Below, piece by piece: positions 8,964 to 17,400 of a stretch of 64,000 nucleotides of DNA. The first letter of the stretch is position 1. Each line of letters starts with the position of its first letter. The DNA comes from CADEDV01 sp964596345. Lineage in GTDB: Bacteria; Bacteroidota; Bacteroidia; Chitinophagales; Chitinophagaceae. Both the position numbers and the translations under genes were made by a program. Location: contig CAZQSZ010000001.1 in the NCBI GenBank assembly GCA_964596345.1, positions 620,001 through 684,000 of the forward strand, read 5' to 3'. Under the pieces are notes generated by a model. The model was given only the letters and a program-made list of their open reading frames with translations. It did not search any database and was not told where the DNA came from.

Positions 8964-10295
8964 CATTTTTTTCAATGGTTTATTCTTATAATAAATAAGG
9001 ATCAGGGCCAGGGCGTAAAAGGGTAAACAGGGAATTTTGTAGCGGGATAATGCTCCAAAATTATAAGAAGAGATACCTACAGCAAACGCAAAAATGATGG
9101 AAAAGATCAGGCAGAATTGTATAGTGGGGTCACTATTGATTGTTGCCCAGACATCTTTGATGCCAACAACAAAAATGATCTTTAGTGTAAGAAACAGAAA
9201 GAGGAAAGCTTCAATAGAAGATAAGAAGACAATAACCTTATTAGCTTCCCATAGATAGGGCCTGAACAGGGTTACATTAATAGCAGCCGGGAGCTTTGTC
9301 AGCATACCTCCGATAGTAGGTTCAAATTCTCCGAGGTCATAGCTTGATCCTTTGTCCAATTCAGACATATACCCGATCCATCCCCTCGTGGTGGCAGAAG
9401 TTTCTGCTATTTTTTCTAATGAATACCGGCCTAGCTGGGCGCTGAATTGTTGCAGGAAAAAAAGAAAGCTTCCGACGGAAATAGCAAGGAAAAACAACTT
9501 GATCAACCAGCGTAATGCCCAGCTTTTGATATTATGCGAATAGGAAAATAATATCCACATGAACAAGGCTGGTACAAAACCTACCAGGATATAGATTTTT
9601 ACAATAGCAATCAGGGTAAAACTTAATATGGCAAGAGTGATATTTTTAAAAGAAAAATCCCGCTGCACTAGTATCCTGAAGGTGCCGTAAGTAAGCCAGC
9701 CAAGTCCAAAAATACAAATGGTGTCTTTAAAGATGCCAGACCCCCATACATACGTACTCGGAATATAGAGGATGGCTATTGCGATAGGCCGGATCAGTTT
9801 TGGATAAGTACTGGCAAACGTTCTGAATAGTGCCCATACTCCGGAAAAAGATATATAGGCTAATACGACAGAGGTGGGCAGGTAAGTACTGAAGGTAAAA
9901 ATATTAATGATGGCTGTGAGTACAGCTACGAGGTAAGATGCGGGATCTTCGTACCATTGCATTTGCGATGTGTAAACGAAGTATTCGGGGTCATCCCATT
10001 TAGCTGTTCGGGTAATCAATCCAAACCATTTACCGATAGATTCGTCGGCACTGCTGTTAATCACATTGGCGTGTCTGAAATATTCGGATGTGTCACCTCC
10101 GCCATAGTAATACTGGTATACGAGGGCAACGAAAATCGCTCCAAATACTTTTAAGCTGAGTGCAGGAATATAATACTTCCTCCAGGGATGGTTCTTATTA
10201 TAAGCTGCGTTTCTGTTCCGGAAGGCCAAAAAATAAATGATTGCCAGGTAAAAGGGAAGTAATACATAATCAAGAATGTCGATATAGTAATTCAT
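8940..10295 (-). CDS. Wzy/EpsG-like polysaccharide polymerase candidate (multi-pass membrane protein)
   Basis: 451 residues, mostly hydrophobic, with roughly 10-12 predicted membrane helices. It contains a soluble GGGDTSEYFRHA stretch after the second helix, an SGIFKDT loop, and LSRYKIPCLPFYALAL near the C-terminus. Loops of this kind and the helix count resemble O-antigen/capsule polymerases, but no sequence motif proves it. It is the only minus-strand gene among the glycosyltransferases and overlaps the upstream glycosyltransferase end by 24 bp (convergent). A membrane polymerase would complete the locus, since no other candidate is present. An alternative is a membrane glycosyltransferase or acyl-chain carrier protein. 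Confidence 0.55.
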   Translation of the reverse strand: MNYYIDILDYVLLPFYLAIIYFLAFRNRNAAYNKNHPWRKYYIPALSLKVFGAIFVALVYQYYYGGGDTSEYFRHANVINSSADESIGKWFGLITRTAKWDDPEYFVYTSQMQWYEDPASYLVAVLTAIINIFTFSTYLPTSVVLAYISFSGVWALFRTFASTYPKLIRPIAIAILYIPSTYVWGSGIFKDTICIFGLGWLTYGTFRILVQRDFSFKNITLAILSFTLIAIVKIYILVGFVPALFMWILFSYSHNIKSWALRWLIKLFFLAISVGSFLFFLQQFSAQLGRYSLEKIAETSATTRGWIGYMSELDKGSSYDLGEFEPTIGGMLTKLPAAINVTLFRPYLWEANKVIVFLSSIEAFLFLFLTLKIIFVVGIKDVWATINSDPTIQFCLIFSIIFAFAVGISSYNFGALSRYKIPCLPFYALALILIYYKNKPLKKMLFRPLGI

Positions 10296-10413
10296 GAAAC
10301 TGCCTGGTCTGTTTTTTCTGAATCAGGGAATACATAGCTATTTTTGCCCGCCTCCTGTTCTGACAAAAATAGAAGAAAGCGATGGAACGAACTAAAACAA
10401 TAACCACGATCAA

Positions 10414-11613
10414 ATGCCCCGAATTCTCCGTATCCTGAACCGGCTTGCTGTTGGAGGCCCGCTGCTTAACGCAAGCTATCTCACCAAGTATATGGCCCCG
10501 GAGTTTGAGACCATGCTTATAGTGGGGGAGAGGGAGGAACATGAAAAAGATGCCAGTTTTGTAACAGATGCTTTAGGCATTACGCCTGTTCATATCCCTC
10601 AAATGGGAAGATCGGTTAACCCCTGGAACGATTACCAGTCATATAAACAAGTACAGAAGCTGATCAGGGAATTTAAGCCGGATATAGTGCATACTCACGC
10701 CGCTAAACCGGGTGCGATCGGGAGACTGGCAGCAAAATCGCTGCATGTGCCGGTTATAGTACATACCTATCACGGGCATGTTTTTCATTCTTACTTCAGC
10801 CCTGTGAAGACCAGGGTTTTTATTGGCATTGAGAGATGGCTGGCCCAAAAGTCGGATGCCATTGTAGCGATCAGTGAGCAACAAAAAAAGGAACTCGTAA
10901 CTGATTTCAGGATTGCACCTGAAAGTAAATTCAGACTGATTCCCCTCGGCCTGGATCTTGATAAGTTCCAGGCCAATAAAGATGAAAAAAGAAGGTTATT
11001 CAGGTCTTCCTTTGGTATCAGTGATGATGAAATTGTTATTACCATAACAGGAAGACTTGTTCCTATTAAGAACCATTTTCTTTTTTTGGAAGGCCTGAGT
11101 TATGTCCTGAAGAACTCAGGAAAAAAAATTAAGGCATTTATTGTAGGCGATGGGGAAACCAGGACCTTGCTGGAGCAAAAAGCAAAAGAGTCAGCTATCC
11201 GGTTCACTACAGAAAAGGATACGACTCACCCCCATCCGCTTGTATTTACATCCTGGAGAAGTGATATTGATTTTATCAATGCGGGTTCGGATATTATTAC
11301 ACTAACGTCTTTGAATGAAGGGACACCTGTGAGCCTTATTGAAGCACAGGCGTCGGGAAAAGCAGTGGTATCTACAAGAGTTGGAGGTATCGAAGCGGTG
11401 GTGCAGGAAAATATTACCGGGTTACTCTCTGATATTACGGACGATGAAGGCTTTTGCAAAAACCTGTTGCGCCTTACAGAGGATGATCAGTTAAGAAATA
11501 AATTGTCACAGGCTGGAACTTCGTACGTTGTTCAGCATTTCAGTTACCAACGCCTTGTTAAAGATATGTCGGAACTTTACCATGAACTATTAAGCAAAAG
11601 AAGCCATGTTTAA
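10414..11613 (+). CDS. glycosyltransferase, GT4 family
   Basis: 399 residues. The N-terminal domain starts with the glycine-rich LAVGGPLLNASYL loop and has DIVHTHAAKPGAIGRLAA followed by HTYHGHVFHSYF. This HTHxAKxGxxGRxAA pattern is frequent in GT4 transferases of capsule and O-antigen clusters. The C-terminal domain has ITGRLVPIKNHFLFLEG and the donor-site NEGTPVSLIEAQASGKAVVSTRVGG, with the two glutamates in ExxPVSLIEA. It overlaps the phosphatase gene downstream by 8 bp. Transcription runs away from the membrane polymerase gene across a 118-bp spacer that probably contains both promoters. The family call is firm, the sugar unknown. Confidence 0.9.
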   Translation: MPRILRILNRLAVGGPLLNASYLTKYMAPEFETMLIVGEREEHEKDASFVTDALGITPVHIPQMGRSVNPWNDYQSYKQVQKLIREFKPDIVHTHAAKPGAIGRLAAKSLHVPVIVHTYHGHVFHSYFSPVKTRVFIGIERWLAQKSDAIVAISEQQKKELVTDFRIAPESKFRLIPLGLDLDKFQANKDEKRRLFRSSFGISDDEIVITITGRLVPIKNHFLFLEGLSYVLKNSGKKIKAFIVGDGETRTLLEQKAKESAIRFTTEKDTTHPHPLVFTSWRSDIDFINAGSDIITLTSLNEGTPVSLIEAQASGKAVVSTRVGGIEAVVQENITGLLSDITDDEGFCKNLLRLTEDDQLRNKLSQAGTSYVVQHFSYQRLVKDMSELYHELLSKRSHV

Positions 11614-12349
11614 GTTTCTTTTTAAATCAAAGCAGGAGTCCGGGCACTTCAACTTCGGAGAACTGGGTACCGATATGCACTCTCACCTGCTGCCGGGTAT
11701 CGATGATGGTGCACCTGATCTTGAAACTTCATTGGAACTGATAAAAGGAATGGCAGCATTGGGGTATAAAAAACTCATCACCACACCACATATCATGTGG
11801 GATATGTACCAGAATACCCGGGAAGGTATACTTGAAAAACTCGAACTTCTCAAAAAGGCTGTAAAGGAGAATAATATCAATGTAGAGATACATGCTGCTG
11901 CCGAGTATTTCCTGGATGACTATGTGGAGCAACTGGTTAAAAAGAACGAGCCTTTACTTACTATTAGCGGGAATATGGTGCTGGTTGAATTTTCAATGGC
12001 TTACCCTTCTCATGGGCTTAAAGATATCCTGTTTGAAATGCAAATGCAGGGCTATCAGCCGGTGATTGCCCACCCGGAACGTTATATTTACCTGGAGAAT
12101 AACCGTTCATTTTATGATGAACTGAAAGATATTGGCTGCTTATTCCAGCTAAACATTTTATCCCTGGGCATGACATATGGAAAATCTGTCCAGGAACTTT
12201 CTCATTACCTTGTCAAAAAACAGTACTACGACCTGATCGGTACTGATCTTCACCATTTCCGCCACCTGGACGGTTTGCATAGCCCTGCACTAACTGCCCC
12301 GGTTAAAAAACTACTTGATTCCGGCAGGATCAGGAATCATGAACTTTAA
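11606..12349 (+). CDS. CpsB/CapC-type PHP protein-tyrosine phosphatase
   Basis: 247 residues of the PHP superfamily. The metal-binding residues are visible as D23-M-H25-S-H27 (DMHSHLLPGIDDG), TTPH, a central E in AAEYF, HPER, and GTDLHH near the C-terminus. Enzymes of this type (CpsB, YwqE) dephosphorylate the tyrosine-rich tail of the Wzc-like polysaccharide co-polymerase and so control chain export. The 8-bp overlap with the glycosyltransferase upstream and the polysaccharide setting agree. The partner kinase is not in this window. It is a cytoplasmic enzyme that probably binds two or three divalent metals. Confidence 0.85.
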   Translation: MFKFLFKSKQESGHFNFGELGTDMHSHLLPGIDDGAPDLETSLELIKGMAALGYKKLITTPHIMWDMYQNTREGILEKLELLKKAVKENNINVEIHAAAEYFLDDYVEQLVKKNEPLLTISGNMVLVEFSMAYPSHGLKDILFEMQMQGYQPVIAHPERYIYLENNRSFYDELKDIGCLFQLNILSLGMTYGKSVQELSHYLVKKQYYDLIGTDLHHFRHLDGLHSPALTAPVKKLLDSGRIRNHEL

Positions 12350-12433
12350 CTGGTTACGGCGGCTTTCCCTTTTCTTTTCAAAAAAATTCTTCTTTAGTAA
12401 ACAGTTTTCATTTCGGATTGTAACTATACTGTT

Positions 12434-13312
12434 ATGAACGCATTTACTATTAAAGACCTGGAGAACCTATCGGGCATCAAGGCCCACACGATCCGTATCT
12501 GGGAGCAGCGGTATAATTTTCTGCGTCCGCAGCGAACCACTACCAATATCCGCTACTACACCGGGGAGGAACTGAAAACAGTGTTGAATATTGCGTTGTT
12601 GAATAAGTACGGATTTAAAATTTCACATATCGACCGGATGCAACCCGGAGAGATCAGGGAACGAATATTGTCTCTTGGGGATGTAAAAGCAATCCAGGAA
12701 AGAATCGTGAATGATATGGTGCAGGAAATGATTGACCTGGATATGGAGAAATTCGAAAAAACCCTGGGAGGGTATATTGCATCCAAGGGAATCGAAAGAA
12801 CTGTTACCCAGATCATTTTTCCTTTCCTTGAAAAAATTGGTATACTCTGGCAAACAGGCCATATTAACCCCGCACAGGAACATTTGGTAACGAACGTCAT
12901 CCGGCAGAAATTAATGGTTGCCATTGAGCATTGCGTATCCCCGATAAAGATGGATAAAACAGTAGTATTATTTCTCCCGGAAGGCGAACATCATGAACTC
13001 GGCCTTTTATTTATGTATTATTTACTGAAAAGCAGGGGAGCTAAAACAATATACCTGGGTGCAAATGTGCCTGTGAAAGATGTTGAGTATGTAATAAAAT
13101 TAAAAAAACCAGACTTGGTTTTTGTACACATGACCGCTACAACCTCCACGTTCAACTTTGAAAAATTCCTCACTAATATAGAACAACGGTTCAATGGAAT
13201 CCCCACGATCATATCGGGTCAGTTGACCCAGCACTACAAGAAAAGAGTTCCCTCTACTGTTCATTTCAAACGGTCCCTGGGTGAAGTGATGGAGTACCTT
13301 GGCTCCTTATAA
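12434..13312 (+). CDS. MerR-family regulator with cobalamin-binding domain (CarH/LitR-like light sensor)
   Basis: 292 residues. An N-terminal MerR winged helix (1-70) has the family signature IKAHTIRIWEQRY and the wing NIRYYTGEEL. A four-helix segment and a B12-binding Rossmann domain follow. The photosensor motif W-x9-EH is intact as W139 to E149-H150, and the lower-ligand motif ExHxxG is E185/H187/G190. In characterised CarH these hold adenosylcobalamin, and light breaks the tetramer and frees DNA. The distal B12-fold motifs (SxL, GG) are poorly matched. It lies directly upstream of an ECF sigma factor and carotenoid genes, the classical CarH target. Light-dependent repression is therefore likely but inferred. 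Confidence 0.82.
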   Translation: MNAFTIKDLENLSGIKAHTIRIWEQRYNFLRPQRTTTNIRYYTGEELKTVLNIALLNKYGFKISHIDRMQPGEIRERILSLGDVKAIQERIVNDMVQEMIDLDMEKFEKTLGGYIASKGIERTVTQIIFPFLEKIGILWQTGHINPAQEHLVTNVIRQKLMVAIEHCVSPIKMDKTVVLFLPEGEHHELGLLFMYYLLKSRGAKTIYLGANVPVKDVEYVIKLKKPDLVFVHMTATTSTFNFEKFLTNIEQRFNGIPTIISGQLTQHYKKRVPSTVHFKRSLGEVMEYLGSL

Positions 13313-13354
13313 GGACATATCTGTCCAATTTAACTATGTAAATCGTTGAATTTG

Positions 13355-13443
13355 TTTTGTTTAATTTTTTAACAAAAAAATTAAACAAAATTCGTTGTTC
13401 AAACCTTAATTGTGTTTAACTTAGACCTATAATTAATTAAACA
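13355..13443 (+). promoter_or_regulatory. paired inverted-repeat operators and promoter of the sigma/carotenoid operon
   Basis: Four copies of a 7-bp box alternate in orientation: TGTTTAA at 13358-13364 and 13413-13419, TTAAACA at 13381-13387 and 13437-13443. The first pair sits inside a perfect 16-bp inverted repeat (13355-13370 against 13375-13390, 4-nt loop). The second pair brackets a TATAAT at 13428-13433, about 17 bp before the sigma gene ATG. This geometry suggests dimeric operators for the neighbouring MerR protein covering the core promoter. The arms are too AT-rich for a convincing terminator. That the MerR protein binds here is inferred. Confidence 0.55.
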
Positions 13444-13450
13444 CAATCAT

Positions 13451-13951
13451 ATGTCAACGCAAGAATTCAATTCCCTCCTGCTCAACAATGCCGAGTTTCT
13501 GAAGCCGTTTGCGATTAACCTGACAAGGGATAATGAAGCGGCAAATGACCTGTACCAGGAAACACTCTATAAGGCATTGGCCAACCAGGAGAAATACAAT
13601 GTTGGCACTAATATAAAGGCCTGGCTCTTCACGATCATGCGGAATATCTTTATCAATAATTACCGCAGGAAGGCCAAGCAAAAAACAATATTTGACAGCA
13701 CGCCGAATGATTATCTTATTAATCAAACATCAGTAACGGTCAGTAATTCGGCTGAAACCAATATGCGGATGAAAGAGATCCAGGCTGCTATCAAAGAATT
13801 GCCCGAAATCTTCAGAACGCCTTTTTTATTGTATTTTGATGGGTACAAATACAACGAAATTGCAGAAGTACTTCATGAACCATTGGGTACTATTAAAAGC
13901 AGAATTCACTTTGCAAGAAAATTATTAAAAGAGCAGATCAGCCGGTATTAA
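13451..13951 (+). CDS. ECF-type RNA polymerase sigma factor
   Basis: 166 residues with region 2 (about 15-80, containing DLYQETLYKAL and NIKAWLFTIMRNIFINNYR) and region 4 (about 110-160, with LPEIFRTPFLLYFDGYKYNEIAEVL and the recognition helix GTIKSRIHFARKLL). No anti-sigma gene lies beside it. It is the first gene after the regulator's operator region and is followed 7 bp later by crtI, so it probably belongs to the same transcript as the carotenoid genes. It could amplify the light response by directing polymerase to this or other promoters. Its targets are unknown. Confidence 0.9.
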   Translation: MSTQEFNSLLLNNAEFLKPFAINLTRDNEAANDLYQETLYKALANQEKYNVGTNIKAWLFTIMRNIFINNYRRKAKQKTIFDSTPNDYLINQTSVTVSNSAETNMRMKEIQAAIKELPEIFRTPFLLYFDGYKYNEIAEVLHEPLGTIKSRIHFARKLLKEQISRY

Positions 13952-13958
13952 AATTCAC

Positions 13959-15437
13959 ATGGACACAAAAAGATCAGTTGTTGTTATAGGCAGTGGCTTT
14001 GCAGGACTGTCGGCCGCTTCCTTTATGGCAAAAGAGGGCTGGGATGTTACTGTTATAGAAAAAAACGAAACTCCGGGTGGTCGTGCACGGCAACTAAAAG
14101 AGAAAGGTTTTACTTTCGATATGGGCCCCAGTTTTTACTGGATGCCTGATGTATTTGAAAGATATTTTGCCCAGTTCGGAAAAAAAGTTTCCGATTATTA
14201 TTCACTTCGCCGGCTCGACCCTTCTTACAGGATATATTGGAATGATGGTCATACAGACATGCATGCAGACCTGGGAGAATTAAAAAAAACATTTGAAGAG
14301 CTAGAGCCGGGCAGTGCAGCCAAACTGGAAAAATACCTGGCAGGTGCTGCTTATAAGTATGAAGTAGGCGTAAATAAACTGGTGTATAAACCCAGCCGCT
14401 CATTGACCGAGTTTATGGATTGGCAAACCATCAGTGGAATTTTTAAACTGGAGGTGTTTACATCTATAAAGAAACATATTTATAAATATTTCAAACATGC
14501 TAAACTCCGCCAGATGATGGAGTTCCCGGTCTTATTTTTGGGAGCATTACCCGAAGATACCCCGGCATTGTACAGCCTGATGAATTATGCCGATATCAAA
14601 GGGGGTACCTGGTACCCGGAAAAAGGGATGTATTCAATTGTGGAAGGTATGTACACGTTAGCTAAGGAATTAGGGGTGAGGTTTCAATTGGGGGAGAATG
14701 CGAACGAGATTGTGATTGAAAATGGGCTGGCAAAAGGAGTTGTAACGGATAAGGCAATATATGAAGCCGATGCTGTTATCAGCGGGGCAGATTACCGGTT
14801 TACAGAAATGAAGCTGCTGCCGGAAAGATTCCGGAATTATAAAGAAGCATATTGGGATAAGAAAGTGATGGCCCCGTCCTGTTTACTTTATTATGTAGGT
14901 CTGAATAAAAAACTAAAGCAACCGGTGCATCATTCCCTGTTTTTTGATGTGCCGTTTGATCAGCATGGTAAAGAAATTTATAAAGACCCTAAATGGCCGG
15001 CTGAACCTTTGTTTTATGTGAGTGTTTCTTCAGTTACAGATAATACTGTTGCTCCGTCCGGGCAGGAGAATATTGTTTTCCTGATTCCTGTAGCTTCAGG
15101 TCTGGAAGGAGATTCAGAAGAACTAAGAGACAGGTATTTTCAAAAAATTGTACGCCGGATGGAAAATCACCTCGGGGAATCTATTTTAGATGCTGTAGTT
15201 TATAAGAAAACGTATTCAGTGAGTGATTTCGTACAGGATTATAATTCGTACCGGGGGAATGCTTATGGATTGGCGAATACACTACTGCAGACGGCAATAT
15301 TCAGGCCTTCTTGCCGGAACAAGAAAGTGAAAAACCTGTTTTACACAGGTCAGCTGACAGTTCCGGGCCCAGGTGTTCCGCCTTCGTTGATAAGTGGGGA
15401 GGTTGTCGCTAAACAAGTTGTAAGGGCATTTAAATAA
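13959..15437 (+). CDS. crtI: phytoene desaturase
   Basis: 492 residues of the FAD-dependent CrtI family. The N-terminal dinucleotide-binding motif is GSGFAG at 11-16, followed by the acidic strand end EKNETPGGRAR and the CrtI-typical FTFDMGPSFYWMP. The C-terminus carries the second FAD segment FYTGQLTVPGPGVPPSLISGE, matching the bacterial-type phytoene dehydrogenase signature. It converts phytoene to lycopene through four desaturations at the membrane. It starts 7 bp after the sigma gene, with crtB 16 bp downstream. Full length, with no missing motif seen. Confidence 0.95.
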   Translation: MDTKRSVVVIGSGFAGLSAASFMAKEGWDVTVIEKNETPGGRARQLKEKGFTFDMGPSFYWMPDVFERYFAQFGKKVSDYYSLRRLDPSYRIYWNDGHTDMHADLGELKKTFEELEPGSAAKLEKYLAGAAYKYEVGVNKLVYKPSRSLTEFMDWQTISGIFKLEVFTSIKKHIYKYFKHAKLRQMMEFPVLFLGALPEDTPALYSLMNYADIKGGTWYPEKGMYSIVEGMYTLAKELGVRFQLGENANEIVIENGLAKGVVTDKAIYEADAVISGADYRFTEMKLLPERFRNYKEAYWDKKVMAPSCLLYYVGLNKKLKQPVHHSLFFDVPFDQHGKEIYKDPKWPAEPLFYVSVSSVTDNTVAPSGQENIVFLIPVASGLEGDSEELRDRYFQKIVRRMENHLGESILDAVVYKKTYSVSDFVQDYNSYRGNAYGLANTLLQTAIFRPSCRNKKVKNLFYTGQLTVPGPGVPPSLISGEVVAKQVVRAFK

Positions 15438-15453
15438 TTACTTATTTTCCGAT

Positions 15454-16290
15454 ATGCTTCATTTATTTCATACAGCCAGTGAAGATTGCAGCCGTTTGGT
15501 AACGGAAAGGTACAGTACATCTTTTTCTTCAGCAATTCGGTTGCTGCATAAAGAGTTGCGCCAGCCTGTATTTAATATCTATGGCTTTGTCAGGTTTGCA
15601 GATGAGATAGTAGATACTTTTCATGAGTATGATAAAGCCGCATTACTGGCACAATTTAAAAAGGAAACCTACGAAGCCATTGAAAGAGGTATCAGTCTGA
15701 ATCCTATTTTGCACAGCTTTCAGCAAACAGTAAATACGTATAATATCGATCATTCATTGATCGATGCCTTCTTTCATAGCATGGAAATGGACCTCACGAA
15801 TACCGCTTATGATTGTGAGGGATACAAAGAATATATTTATGGCTCGGCTGAAGTGGTAGGCCTCATGTGTCTTTATGTTTTTTGTGAAGGGAAGCAGGAG
15901 CTATATGACAAATTGAAAGACTCAGCCCGTTCCCTGGGAGCTGCATTTCAAAAGGTTAATTTCCTGCGGGATATCAAAGCGGATTTCAATGGCCTCTCAA
16001 GAGTTTATTTCCCCGGCTGTGATTTTAATAATTTTACCCCGCGGGACAAGCAACAGATAGAAGAGGATATTCACCAGGATTTTAGTGAAGCGTATAAAGG
16101 AATTCTTCAATTACCTTTTAAGGCAAGATTTGGTGTATATGTAGCCTATAAATATTATTTATCACTTTTCCGGAAAATAAAGAAGGTGCAACCGGAATTG
16201 GTGCTTGAACAAAGGATCAGGATACCCAATTACTACAAAGCCATGATCATCCTCAGGGCCGGTGTAAAAAATCAACTCAGACTCATTTAA
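15454..16290 (+). CDS. crtB: phytoene synthase
   Basis: 278 residues of the squalene/phytoene synthase family. Both aspartate-rich substrate-magnesium motifs are present: D50-EIV-D54 (FADEIVDTF) and D173-IKA-D177 (VNFLRDIKAD). The flanking YGSAEVVGLM and QKVNFLRD blocks are also typical. It condenses two geranylgeranyl diphosphates to phytoene. No GGPP synthase is in the window, so that precursor must come from elsewhere in the genome. It is followed 4 bp later by idi. Squalene synthase is the alternative, but the crtI neighbour makes phytoene synthase much more likely. Confidence 0.94.
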   Translation: MLHLFHTASEDCSRLVTERYSTSFSSAIRLLHKELRQPVFNIYGFVRFADEIVDTFHEYDKAALLAQFKKETYEAIERGISLNPILHSFQQTVNTYNIDHSLIDAFFHSMEMDLTNTAYDCEGYKEYIYGSAEVVGLMCLYVFCEGKQELYDKLKDSARSLGAAFQKVNFLRDIKADFNGLSRVYFPGCDFNNFTPRDKQQIEEDIHQDFSEAYKGILQLPFKARFGVYVAYKYYLSLFRKIKKVQPELVLEQRIRIPNYYKAMIILRAGVKNQLRLI

Positions 16291-16294
16291 TGTT

Positions 16295-16834
16295 ATGAAA
16301 CTTCAGCAAGTGGTATTAGTGAATGAAAATGATGAAGCAGTTGGGGCGATGGAAAAAATGGAAGCTCATCGAAAGGCGCTTTTGCACAGGGCTTTTAGCG
16401 TTTTTATTTTTAATACCAGGGGGGAGATGTTATTGCAACAAAGAGCGGCGCATAAATATCATAGCCCGGGATTATGGACTAATGCCTGTTGCAGCCATCC
16501 GCAACCCGGGGAGGAAACAGCTGCTGCTGCAATAAGAAGGTTAAAAGAGGAAATGGGCTTTGTAATACCCGTGCTGAAAGTATTTGATTTTGTGTACAAA
16601 GCTTCCTTTGATAACGGACTTACAGAGTATGAGTTTGATCATGTTTTTGCCGGTGAATATGAAGGTCCGGTCTTGTTTAATGCAGATGAAGTACAGGATA
16701 TATGTTATAAAACCATGGCGGAGATAAGTCATTCCTTACAATCACATCCTCAAAAATATACCGCCTGGTTTCACCTGGCTTTTCCCCGTATAGAAAAATG
16801 GTGGAGTGAACGATATGATAAGCATGTGGCTTAA
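16295..16834 (+). CDS. idi: isopentenyl-diphosphate delta-isomerase, type 1
   Basis: 179 residues with the Nudix fold. The catalytic cysteine segment is LWTNACCSHP, the Nudix box reads GEETAAAAIRRLKEEMG, and the second active-site block YEFDHVF matches the Y-E-x-D-H-V-F of type 1 enzymes. It interconverts isopentenyl and dimethylallyl diphosphate and supports prenyl supply for the carotenoids. It begins 4 bp after crtB, and crtZ follows 18 bp later, so it is an integral part of the operon. Confidence 0.94.
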   Translation: MKLQQVVLVNENDEAVGAMEKMEAHRKALLHRAFSVFIFNTRGEMLLQQRAAHKYHSPGLWTNACCSHPQPGEETAAAAIRRLKEEMGFVIPVLKVFDFVYKASFDNGLTEYEFDHVFAGEYEGPVLFNADEVQDICYKTMAEISHSLQSHPQKYTAWFHLAFPRIEKWWSERYDKHVA

Positions 16835-16852
16835 TGACCTAATTTTGCAGCT

Positions 16853-17362
16853 ATGAATGTGATCTTCTATCTACTTGTTTTGCTGGTAACTTTCCTGGTC
16901 ATGGAAGGGATAACCTGGCTTACTCATAAATATGTAATGCATGGCTTTCTTTGGTACCTCCATAAAGATCATCACCAGGTGGAGCCCGGATTTTTCGAAA
17001 AGAACGATGCTTTCTTTATCATTTTTGCTATCCCAAGCATGATGCTGATCTATTTTGGTACTTTCAATCATGTATGGTGGCAGCAGGCTATCGGTTTCGG
17101 TATTATGGCTTATGGCTTTGCCTATTTTGTGGTGCATGATGTAATTATTCATCAACGGTTCAAATGGTTTACCCGGAGTAATAATACTTATATAAGAGCT
17201 ATCCGATGGGCGCACAAGATGCACCACAAGCATCTTGACAAACATGAAGGAGAGAGTTTTGGTATGTTGTATGCCGCCAAAAAATACTGGGATAAGATAC
17301 GGAGAGACCAGCAATTGATGGCGGGCAACCGGAAAGTGGAATACGCCCCTGAAGCAGACTAA
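16853..17362 (+). CDS. crtZ: beta-carotene hydroxylase
   Basis: 169 residues of the membrane fatty-acid-hydroxylase/carotene-hydroxylase superfamily. The di-iron histidine clusters are HKYVMH (H25, H30), HKDHH (H37, H40, H41), HDVIIH (H95, H100) and HKMHH (H121, H124, H125), a complete set for CrtZ. Hydrophobic helices flank them (about 3-20, 54-70 and 77-97). It adds 3- and 3'-hydroxyls to beta-carotene, giving zeaxanthin. No ketolase gene (crtW) accompanies it here, so zeaxanthin is the predicted end product of this operon. Confidence 0.93.
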   Translation: MNVIFYLLVLLVTFLVMEGITWLTHKYVMHGFLWYLHKDHHQVEPGFFEKNDAFFIIFAIPSMMLIYFGTFNHVWWQQAIGFGIMAYGFAYFVVHDVIIHQRFKWFTRSNNTYIRAIRWAHKMHHKHLDKHEGESFGMLYAAKKYWDKIRRDQQLMAGNRKVEYAPEAD

Positions 17363-17400
17363 GCCCGTTTTATACTTCTTAACTTAATCTCACTTAGTTA

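Noticed and set aside
13355..13390. Perfect 16-bp inverted repeat as a terminator for the MerR gene
   Set aside because: The stem is nearly all A/T, so a weak hairpin. The box motif recurs around the next promoter, which fits operators better.
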